Source of the DNA: Crocinitomix sp.
Lineage (GTDB): Bacteria > Bacteroidota > Bacteroidia > Flavobacteriales_D > Crocinitomicaceae
DNA: 5,955 nt
Direction of reading: 5' to 3'
NCBI GenBank assembly: GCA_020849935.1
Contig: JADZFJ010000280.1
Coordinates: 1 to 5,955 of the forward strand
This document shows, in pieces, positions 1-5,955 of the stretch. Position 1 is the stretch's first letter; each line of letters starts with the position of its first letter. The position numbers and the translations under genes are program-made. The notes beneath the pieces were generated by a model, which worked only from the letters and a program-made list of their open reading frames with translations, was not told the origin of the DNA and ran no database searches.

Positions 1-3000
1 AAATCTGCCGGAATTTGACCTCCAACAAAAAAGTTTAACGGATTTTCTTTTAGTACGACATTCGCCATTGAGGTACTCTGGAGATTCCTTCTCCCTGAGC
101 GAATTATTTTCATTAAACCTAAATCACCAGTTAAAGTAATTGGATCACCAGCTTCGTCCATTAATTTAAAATTTGATGGAGTGACGCTATGAACCCAGGC
201 TTTTTTATCGAAAACTATTGCATCCCCAGGATCATATCCAGCTAAAATCACTTCATCGCCATTCACTAGGTTTTGATTTTCAGTTCCTGGTACATCAGCA
301 TTTAACATAAAACCACTACCACCATCATCGACGAAACCATAATAATTACCACTATTTCTACTGGCCATTCCCATACCATCGTAATACCAATAGGCCGGAA
401 AGTTTAGTGAATAATATTTGTCTCCATATTCATTAACAGTCTCGGTAAGAAGCACTTCACCAGTTGTCGCATCCCAAAGCAGATTTCGAGTATAAACGGA
501 CGCTCCAGCGTCGTGTGCTACTACTTCTTTTTGAATACCAAACGTGTTAATTACCTTTGTGGTGGTTGCAATATTTAATTTATCCTCGTGGTGAGAAAAA
601 TCAGGGATAGGTAAAGGAACCATTCCAGGAAAAACACCAACCAAAAAGGTATTTAAATTCGTGTTTATACCCCCAACATTTGTCTCTGATGTTTTCTCTC
701 TAAAATCATTGATGACATCAAATTCCACCCCAATTGTTTCTTCACTAATTTTACCGTTTGGATAAAGCACTTTCACTTTATTGTCCAATTTGCCTGCTCC
801 GTGGGACACAAGTTTAAATGGATCTTCCCCTGCATCAGCGGATGTATATTGATCATAATAATAATCTACTCCTGAGATATAATCGGCTTGCCCTTCTGCA
901 TAAACACGTTGACTTTTCATTTTACCATTCATGTCATTTAAATGTATAACATACCCCTGTGAAACCGTTAAGTGCTCACGCTGATAGATATTAAGCAAGT
1001 TGCCCAAAAGTCCGGGTTTATCCTCATGAACATCCATTTTTGTTTGATCCACAACGGTAGGATAATCTTTAGAGGTAAAAAACTCTGTAACAACCTCGCC
1101 TGTCGCGTGCTTTATTAGCTTTTCACCAGATTTGTAACGTTCAATGTTCTTAACACTCACGCTGCTGTATGTGATCGTTGGCGAAGGAAAAAATGATTCG
1201 CCAAATGGTTTTTCCATGTAGTTTTCTTCGTCAGGCGCTAAAACTCTGTTGATATTTACGAAAACAGGTTGAACTAATGGATTATCTTTCGCACCAACTG
1301 GTTCATAAGTTGCAACGCCACTTGATGAGCCATCTGCTAGATCATATTGATATTCTTGTCCATATTTTTGACCAGTTGAAGGATCAGCTCCTGTCATTGC
1401 CGCCCATTCATCCGTCATGACTAATTGTTTAACTCTACAACCTCCTCCTTTCTTAGAAGAATTTGGATTTGAAAGTCGAATCCATGATTTTTCAGGGATA
1501 AAACGACGTGCAATTTCTTTTGTACGTAGAGTTCCATTAGGACCGATCAAAACATCAAGGAGTCCACCAATTGAACCTATTACAGTATTGACTATTGCAG
1601 AAGGTCCGGAAGAGGCATCTGGCTCTGGAAAACCATACACATATTTAGACAAATATTTGCGTCCAAATTGCCAACCTGCTTTTGATATAGGATTGAAATC
1701 AAGATCGTCAGTGTCATCTTTGTCTCCCTTATCCACAAACTTCATTGGAATACTTCCATACTTAGTTCCACCACTTTCAAAAACGCTAAACCCAGCTTCG
1801 AGGTCTAGTTGAAAATATCCTGTTACGTAGTCGAAATCACCCTTTGATCGCCACTTATCTCCATCCTTACCACCATTATGATTCATATTCATGAAGAATC
1901 GAAATTGAATCAAATCGTTTTGATTTTTATGGATTTCACTCAAATATTTTTGATAAAATATTGACTTGGTATTTTCAATTTCAGTTGGACTCGTTCCAAG
2001 ACCTTGATCTTCGTCATCCAATTTAATATACAAGAACTTTGCTTCGTCATTAGGAGATCCAATTTTATACAAAAGTCCTTCATCATCTGAAATCGAGGAA
2101 GGTTGAAAATAAGAGGTACCATGCGGGTTAAGGTCAGCCCCTGCACCGATAATCTTAAACATTTCCATTGCCTTTTTATCTTGAACATATTGATAATCAT
2201 CTGATTCATAATCTATCTTAATTTTTCCTCCAGATGGTAAATCAATGTCTGTTAACGACCACGCAGCCATATAATCATCTAAATTAGGATCGTTTTGTTC
2301 TGTATAGTTGAAAGCAGGCGCGGATAATGGATCTCCAACAAGGTCTTCGGGAGTTCCATTATTGGGCTTATAATTACCCCATGCATCGTAGCCCTTTAAG
2401 TTATAATTTGGATTCCTTTCTGGATTTGAAGTTGTAGGATCATGATCAGTATCTCCATAAGTAAAATCGTATGAAGAATATTTCCCCATTTTTGAATTTC
2501 GATAGGTAAAGTAAACCTTTTTAAGGGTTAATTTACCACCTTCATTACTCATTTCATTTTCATCCAGTTCAGTATCCAATCTATTGTTCGGCACCCCCTG
2601 GCATTGCGAATAATCGTAAACAAAATGTACAGTTTTAATTGGGACTGCGCCTGACTTTAGTGTAACACCGTCGGCTTCATAATATTCTCCTCTCGAATAT
2701 AAAACAATTCTATCCAATTTGTACATGACTGAAGCGTCACCTCTACCGCCATTTTCGCCCGCTACTCCATAAGCGTCCTCACGCGGAGATATTTCAAAAA
2801 CTGCAACGTGCGTTTTAGTTTCAATCTTTTTTATGTAGGATAATTGCTTTTCTCCATAGACATAAGAACCTTTATCATCTGTTTTATCAGTTTTAAGTCC
2901 TTCATTGTAATTTGCAGAGTTTTTCTCGAACGGTACTCGCCATTTATATGGTGCTTCCATCGTTTGGTATTCGAACAGTGTATAAGATCCAAAATCACCC

Positions 3001-5024
3001 GCCGAAGGTCCTTCTATTAGGTCAACATCAGAATAATCTGATGAAAGAAGCGTTGTAAGAAGGTAAGTATGGGCGTATTCTGGTGTTGTCACTCTGTTAA
3101 AATAATGATCCCCTTTCTTGTTATTAATCGAGTTATCTATTCCAGGAATATAATTAATTAAGCCAGTAGAAGCATCTCCAGAAGAAGTTGGAAATCCTGC
3201 ATCTGGATCTCCTCCAACCTCACTACCTAATGCAAAGGTTACTTCTCGTTTAGTCGTGTTATAAAGCCCCTTTCCATAAACATATCTCGCACCATCATTT
3301 CTTGTCACAATGAAACCCGCAGTTTGATTTCCATCTACTGGTAAACTTGTGAGTTCAAATCCAATTATTGGATTACCACCCAACTCGGCATCCCTCGCTT
3401 CTCGCATCTTAACGTCTAAAATATTTTGATTTTTTAGGACTCGTTCATTTCGTTTTATATCGGCTTCATTTAAATCTCCTGAAGAATAAAAACTATTTGG
3501 AGTATCTCCCTTCTTAATAGCATTTTGGTTTAGTAGTTCTCGGTTATACTCATCTCCACCTAAAGCCAAACGCGAAGGATAGTACCCGCCGAATGTAGTT
3601 GTTTGAGATCCATAAATTCCAATATCCGAATCAGCAGATAGATCTCCAACATTTTTATAATAAACCTCTTGATAAACTGGATTCGCACTAGGGTTTGACT
3701 TCAATGTTTCGATGGCATTATTTTTTTCCCACCAACCACTTGCTTTGCCACTCGTGACGGTTACTTCAATATCAACACCAATATCAAAAAGATTTCCGCT
3801 ACCCGTTTCGATCCCCAATGCACCTCCACCACCGTATGTGTTCGTTTCATTGTCGTAAACAAAGCCTATTTGCGAGCGGTAAGGACGAAACATACCGCCT
3901 ACACCCTGACCTTGAACACTATAAATATCGTAGGTGTAGTTTGTAAGTGGAAGATTTGTTGAATTTACACTAAAATTTCCATCTTTTTCTCGATTGAAAT
4001 CCAGAACATTTTCTTTGTTGGCTAAATGTGTGTAATTATAACCAAAGGCTGTTTCGAATTTATTTTTTTCCGATTCCAGTAAATATTGATTTGAGCCGAA
4101 TGCAGTCAGTTCACCTTGTGCGCCTAACCCGAAAAATGTAACCCCCATTCCAGGACCCGCGTTAAAAGTGAAATTAGCAGAAACCAAACCATCTTGTATG
4201 GTAGGTGTATAAGTGTTTTCAACATAAGAAATTGAAGATCCAATTGAAGGTTGAGAATATGAATATTTTTTACCCCCCACTTTAAAAGTCTCGGCCGTTG
4301 AGGTGGACATATTTAGTGAAGTTAATCCTTGTCTCGAATTAAACGAAAGCCCAACATTTCCTTTTAATGAATGATCCTTAGCTTTATCCTTTCCATATTT
4401 TCCATGGAGTGATGCATTTGGACTAAGTGTTAAACCATCCGCACCAGAACTTACGTTTAGACCAACAGAAGCATTATCGGAAATGTCAAACGTAATACCC
4501 GCGGAAGGATTGATCGAAATTCCATTGTAACTATTATATTGAGCAGTTAATCCTAAAGACGATTCGAGAGGAATTATATCTTTGGCTTCAATTCCAAAAG
4601 CATCCAACGTTCCTGAAAAGGTAGCCCCAACCGTGTAATTATCTTTTACATTATTCTCATATTGCATCTGTTCCCCATCAAAATCATCTGGCAAACCGCG
4701 CATTTGGCGGTTGATTTGACCAATGCTTAAATCCCAACCCAAGCCTACCCAAGAGGCTTCTTGATCCATGGTGACGCCTGATGAATATGCTAGGTTTATC
4801 GGGAATCCACCAATATCCATTAAGGGAATATTATAACTAAAATCGCCAGAAGCTAAATCTACCATGTCGGATGTGCCAATGGGTGTGAAAGCATTGAATT
4901 CTGGTTGTGCAGGACCGCCAGTTAAGGCAAATGAACCTGTTGGATTGAGTGTTAAAATAAAGACTAATGCCATCAAAAGGCTCACTGCTTTACTGAATCG
5001 GCTATTTCGAATTTTTAAAATCAT
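1..5024 (-). CDS. Giant secreted SpvB/Rhs-like beta-rich protein, 3' end outside window
   Basis: Open from ATG (5024-5022) to the left edge with no stop: 1674 full codons, C-terminus missing. The ATG was chosen because it directly precedes a signal peptide (residues 1-33) and overlaps the upstream stop as ATGA; the next Met (18) would destroy that signal. Residues 59-117 carry SGDFSYNIPL, DQEASWVGLGW and INRQMRGLPDDF, resembling the start of SpvB/TcaC and Bacteroidota Rhs-like shell proteins. Residues 128-433 are Gly/Ser/Asn-rich beta strands. Residues 570-1674 contain RYVYG (580), GGKLTLKKVYFTY (829), NLKGYDAWGNYKPN (875), LPSGGKIKIDYESDDY (929), YMEKPFGESFFPSP (1269), KSQRVYAEG (1370) and TGEVLLTETVNEY (1521). 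From memory, this order matches a large uncharacterised Bacteroidota family; no database check was possible. Only two cysteines (808, 1196) are visible. No canonical YD repeat, protease core or toxin domain is seen. Role unknown; a secreted or surface shell-like protein is inferred. Confidence 0.93.
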   Translation of the reverse strand, partial: MILKIRNSRFSKAVSLLMALVFILTLNPTGSFALTGGPAQPEFNAFTPIGTSDMVDLASGDFSYNIPLMDIGGFPINLAYSSGVTMDQEASWVGLGWDLSIGQINRQMRGLPDDFDGEQMQYENNVKDNYTVGATFSGTLDAFGIEAKDIIPLESSLGLTAQYNSYNGISINPSAGITFDISDNASVGLNVSSGADGLTLSPNASLHGKYGKDKAKDHSLKGNVGLSFNSRQGLTSLNMSTSTAETFKVGGKKYSYSQPSIGSSISYVENTYTPTIQDGLVSANFTFNAGPGMGVTFFGLGAQGELTAFGSNQYLLESEKNKFETAFGYNYTHLANKENVLDFNREKDGNFSVNSTNLPLTNYTYDIYSVQGQGVGGMFRPYRSQIGFVYDNETNTYGGGGALGIETGSGNLFDIGVDIEVTVTSGKASGWWEKNNAIETLKSNPSANPVYQEVYYKNVGDLSADSDIGIYGSQTTTFGGYYPSRLALGGDEYNRELLNQNAIKKGDTPNSFYSSGDLNEADIKRNERVLKNQNILDVKMREARDAELGGNPIIGFELTSLPVDGNQTAGFIVTRNDGARYVYGKGLYNTTKREVTFALGSEVGGDPDAGFPTSSGDASTGLINYIPGIDNSINNKKGDHYFNRVTTPEYAHTYLLTTLLSSDYSDVDLIEGPSAGDFGSYTLFEYQTMEAPYKWRVPFEKNSANYNEGLKTDKTDDKGSYVYGEKQLSYIKKIETKTHVAVFEISPREDAYGVAGENGGRGDASVMYKLDRIVLYSRGEYYEADGVTLKSGAVPIKTVHFVYDYSQCQGVPNNRLDTELDENEMSNEGGKLTLKKVYFTYRNSKMGKYSSYDFTYGDTDHDPTTSNPERNPNYNLKGYDAWGNYKPNNGTPEDLVGDPLSAPAFNYTEQNDPNLDDYMAAWSLTDIDLPSGGKIKIDYESDDYQYVQDKKAMEMFKIIGAGADLNPHGTSYFQPSSISDDEGLLYKIGSPNDEAKFLYIKLDDEDQGLGTSPTEIENTKSIFYQKYLSEIHKNQNDLIQFRFFMNMNHNGGKDGDKWRSKGDFDYVTGYFQLDLEAGFSVFESGGTKYGSIPMKFVDKGDKDDTDDLDFNPISKAGWQFGRKYLSKYVYGFPEPDASSGPSAIVNTVIGSIGGLLDVLIGPNGTLRTKEIARRFIPEKSWIRLSNPNSSKKGGGCRVKQLVMTDEWAAMTGADPSTGQKYGQEYQYDLADGSSSGVATYEPVGAKDNPLVQPVFVNINRVLAPDEENYMEKPFGESFFPSPTITYSSVSVKNIERYKSGEKLIKHATGEVVTEFFTSKDYPTVVDQTKMDVHEDKPGLLGNLLNIYQREHLTVSQGYVIHLNDMNGKMKSQRVYAEGQADYISGVDYYYDQYTSADAGEDPFKLVSHGAGKLDNKVKVLYPNGKISEETIGVEFDVINDFREKTSETNVGGINTNLNTFLVGVFPGMVPLPIPDFSHHEDKLNIATTTKVINTFGIQKEVVAHDAGASVYTRNLLWDATTGEVLLTETVNEYGDKYYSLNFPAYWYYDGMGMASRNSGNYYGFVDDGGSGFMLNADVPGTENQNLVNGDEVILAGYDPGDAIVFDKKAWVHSVTPSNFKLMDEAGDPITLTGDLGLMKIIRSGRRNLQSTSMANVVLKENPLNFFVGGQIPAD
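2418..2453 (-). other. EF-hand-like acidic loop in the giant protein (residues 858-869)
   Basis: The 12 residues DTDHDPTTSNPE place Asp at positions 1, 3 and 5, Thr at 7, Ser at 9 and Glu at 12, the ligand spacing of an EF-hand or dockerin-type calcium loop. Position 6 is Pro instead of the usual Gly, and no flanking helices are evident, so this is a possible metal site only. It lies just before the NLKGYDAWGNYKPN motif. Confidence 0.3.
3726..4643 (-). other. Gly/Ser/Asn-rich beta-strand region (residues 128-433)
   Basis: About 300 residues made of short stretches with alternating polar and hydrophobic residues, such as SLGLTAQYNSYNGISINPSA (155-174), followed by similar stretches separated by G, N, S or D turns. 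Cysteine is absent. The pattern fits many antiparallel beta strands, as in a beta barrel, beta solenoid or part of a shell wall. The stretch ends in a GKASGWWEK motif (426-434), after which the composition becomes more mixed. The fold itself cannot be decided by eye. Confidence 0.5.
4674..4859 (-). other. SpvB/Rhs-shell-like opening segment (residues 56-117)
   Basis: This segment reads in order: an SGDFSYNIPL strand, the GGFPINLAYSSGV strand, DQEASWVGLGW, and INRQMRGLPDDFDG. The same logic (short strand with IPL, then P-x-L-x-Y-x-x-G, then GLGW, then I-x-R and a Pro/Asp-rich end) is known from the N-terminus of SpvB/TcaC-type proteins and from Bacteroidota Rhs-like proteins, where it begins a beta-rich shell. 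The similarity is judged by eye from remembered family patterns. Confidence 0.65.
4926..5024 (-). other. Sec signal peptide of the giant protein
   Basis: Residues 1-33 have a basic start (K4, R6, R9, K12), a hydrophobic core at about 14-26 (VSLLMALVFILTL) and a polar end with small residues, so cleavage after SFA (A33) is plausible. There is no lipobox cysteine, so signal peptidase I processing and release into the periplasm are expected. In Bacteroidota such proteins often continue through the T9SS, but the C-terminal signal needed to claim that lies outside the window. Confidence 0.8.
5021..5024 (-). other. ATGA stop/start overlap between lipoprotein and giant gene
   Basis: The lipoprotein TGA and the giant gene ATG share ATGA. 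No GG-rich ribosome binding site precedes it; the leader reads AATATTAAAAATCCATC. Such an overlap commonly means termination-reinitiation coupling, so the two proteins would be made together. There is also no room for a promoter directly between the genes. Confidence 0.8.
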
Positions 5025-5710
5025 GATGGATTTTTAATATTATTATTGATGTAATTGGTTGATGCAAATGCAAAATCAAATTTCCCTCTTCCAAATAAGC
5101 GATCTACGTACACTAACTGGACCTCTTCATCTGGATCGATTCCTGAGAAACTTAATAAAATACGTTCGCAAGGAGCTAGGTGAAAATTGCGTTCGTAAAC
5201 GCTATAATCAGAGTCAATTGTATCGCCTTTTGCATTAATAAGCTTAAAGTCGTTATAAATATCAAAGGACAAATAAGCAATTGTTTGATCGGTGTTTTCT
5301 TGAAAATATTTTTTAACTAAATCTTGCTTTAAGACCTCTTCAAATTCGAAATAAAACAGTTGCTCACCACTAACTTCTGAAAGTGCGGTTTCGAGTTCTT
5401 CACCTTTTAAACCCTTATTTTGTAAATAAAGCGAGGAAGGAATTCTCTTTGCACGATATTTAATATCCTTTTGCTGTTTGGTTATTTCTTGGACGATTAA
5501 ACCGCTTGATTCCTCCCCCTTTTCGTCCAAATATATGATTCCTCCTTTGTAGTGAAGTTCGCTTCTATTGCCGAATTGATTCGATTCATTTGAGTTAATA
5601 TCCCATGAGTTAAAACTCGAATCAACCGACGAATCATCTTGATCATCTTTACAAGAAATAAAGCTGATGGAAATAAATACCAAAATCGCTATGATATATC
5701 TTCTTTTCAT
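5021..5710 (-). CDS. Probable surface-exposed lipoprotein, function unknown
   Basis: Complete 229-residue protein, ATG at 5710-5708 and TGA at 5023-5021. Residues 1-19 form a lipoprotein signal: basic MKRRY, a hydrophobic stretch IIAILVFISISF, then the lipobox FIS-C with Cys20 as the predicted lipidated residue. Directly after it comes KDDQDD (21-26), which resembles the acidic lipoprotein export signal known in Bacteroidota to send lipoproteins to the outer face of the outer membrane. A low-complexity Ser/Asn/Asp linker runs to about residue 50, then a mixed alpha/beta domain: a Lys/Glu-rich helical part (about 99-140) and a C-terminal beta part with YLSFDIYNDFKLI (146-158), YERNFHLAP (172-180) and VYVDRLFGRGKFDF (200-213). 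One further Cys is at 181. I do not recognise the family by name. It starts 2 nt after the upstream stop and its stop overlaps the giant gene's start (ATGA), so it is probably co-translated with both and may act as a surface partner of the giant protein. No Shine-Dalgarno sequence is visible. Confidence 0.92.
   Translation of the reverse strand: MKRRYIIAILVFISISFISCKDDQDDSSVDSSFNSWDINSNESNQFGNRSELHYKGGIIYLDEKGEESSGLIVQEITKQQKDIKYRAKRIPSSLYLQNKGLKGEELETALSEVSGEQLFYFEFEEVLKQDLVKKYFQENTDQTIAYLSFDIYNDFKLINAKGDTIDSDYSVYERNFHLAPCERILLSFSGIDPDEEVQLVYVDRLFGRGKFDFAFASTNYINNNIKNPS
5651..5710 (-). other. Lipoprotein signal peptide and lipidated Cys20
   Basis: Residues 1-20 hold a KRR positive start, a run of about 13 hydrophobic residues and the lipobox F-I-S followed by Cys20, where signal peptidase II would cut. 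The next residues, KDDQDD, are acidic and match the style of Bacteroidota surface export signals. The Phe at -3 is less usual than Leu but tolerated in this phylum. Confidence 0.8.
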
Positions 5711-5712
5711 TT
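5711..5712 (-). other. 2-nt intergenic gap between T9SS cargo and lipoprotein genes
   Basis: Only two bases separate the TAA of the T9SS-cargo gene from the lipoprotein ATG, so the two are almost certainly on one transcript. The promoter for the set must lie to the right of the window or inside the upstream gene. Confidence 0.75.
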
Positions 5713-5955
5713 TTATTGAACTTTAAAACGTAAGAACCAATTTTCCCCTTTGTCATTAATAATTTCGAGGATATAAACACCTGCACTAAGGGTTGAAACA
5801 TCCAACAGTAATCTGTTGTCCCCAAATTCCTCCGTAAAATCAGCTAAGCCTGCTTGTGGTTGGCCTTTAAAGTCACGAACAACATAATTTAAATTGCCGG
5901 CCAAGGCATACTCTTCATTAAATTCAAATCGCAGTACATCGTCTGTTGGAACGAG
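5713..5955 (-). CDS. C-terminal end of a secreted protein with a T9SS sorting domain, 5' end outside window
   Basis: The frame is open from the right edge to TAA at 5715-5713, giving 80 visible residues; a stop-to-stop reading continues past the TTG at 5904, which here encodes an internal Leu, so the gene is larger than a 63-residue ORF. The visible part looks like a type A T9SS C-terminal sorting domain: VPTDDVLRFEF (2-12) stands in place of the usual YPNP-x-x-D-x-L opening, then a VRDFKG turn (26-31), LLLDVSTLSAGVYILEI (49-65) and the closing FLRFKVQ strand (74-80). In characterised cases this domain guides passage through the outer membrane and is then removed or used for anchoring. The catalytic or adhesive part lies outside the window, so the function is unknown. 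It is the first of three tightly packed genes seen here. The divergent opening motif lowers certainty about the exact subtype. Confidence 0.85.
   Translation of the reverse strand, partial: LVPTDDVLRFEFNEEYALAGNLNYVVRDFKGQPQAGLADFTEEFGDNRLLLDVSTLSAGVYILEIINDKGENWFLRFKVQ

Noticed and set aside
1417..1812. Plus-strand 131-residue ORF
   Set aside because: It lies antisense inside the giant minus-strand frame, has a Pro/Ser-rich composition typical of shadow frames, and shows no recognisable domain.
1940..2209. Minus-strand 89-residue ORF in another frame
   Set aside because: It overlaps the giant gene completely, and the giant frame keeps family-like motifs (YESDDYQYVQDKKAMEMFKI) here. No signal or start context favours the small ORF.
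1..5024. Possible frameshift or pseudogene in the giant gene
   Set aside because: Codon-by-codon translation of all 1674 codons shows no stop, and family-like motifs stay in one frame from the start to the edge.
5021..5050. Terminator or small RNA in the AT-rich lipoprotein/giant junction
   Set aside because: The bases are coding (NNIKNPS end and MILKI start), and no GC-rich hairpin followed by a T run is present.
5528..5535. TATATTTG on the minus strand, matching the Bacteroidota -7 pattern TAnnTTTG
   Set aside because: It lies inside the lipoprotein coding region and has no TTTG-like -33 element at the expected distance; a chance match in AT-rich DNA.
5713..5904. Separate 63-residue gene starting at TTG 5904
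   Set aside because: The frame is open to the window edge and the upstream residues (VLRFEFNEEYA) complete a sorting domain, so the TTG is an internal Leu codon.

Overview
The window looks like low-GC DNA from a member of the Bacteroidota (Flavobacteriia, Saprospiria or Cytophagia type). Three things support this. A C-terminal type IX secretion (T9SS) sorting domain is encoded at the right edge. A lipoprotein has a Bacteroidota-style acidic export signal right after its lipobox cysteine. Neither visible start codon has a Shine-Dalgarno sequence, only A/T-rich leaders. No RNA genes, insertion sequences, CRISPR arrays or phage genes were seen.

All coding is on the minus strand, so transcription runs from right to left, and almost every base is coding. 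From right to left: (1) 5955-5713, the last 80 codons of a gene that enters from outside the window and ends in a T9SS type A-like sorting domain. (2) 5710-5021, a complete 229-residue lipoprotein, probably surface exposed, starting 2 nt after the previous stop. (3) 5024-1, a giant secreted protein whose ATG overlaps the lipoprotein stop as ATGA. It is open for at least 1674 codons and runs off the left edge. I translated its frame through the whole window and found no stop or frameshift.

The giant protein opens with a Sec signal peptide. Next comes a segment that resembles the opening of SpvB/TcaC and Bacteroidota Rhs-like shell proteins (SGDFSYNIPL, DQEASWVGLGW, then INRQMRGLPDDF). A long Gly/Ser/Asn-rich beta-strand region follows, and then about 1100 residues of beta-rich sequence. 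From memory, this last part resembles a family of very large uncharacterised Bacteroidota proteins usually annotated as hypothetical or RHS-like. The C-terminus, where a T9SS sorting domain or a variable effector would sit, lies outside the window.

The tight spacing suggests one operon with translational coupling. All three products are predicted to leave the cytoplasm: one T9SS cargo, one surface lipoprotein and one giant Sec-exported protein. A cell-surface or secreted complex is a reasonable inference, but no enzymatic activity, toxin domain or immunity gene can be shown from this sequence.
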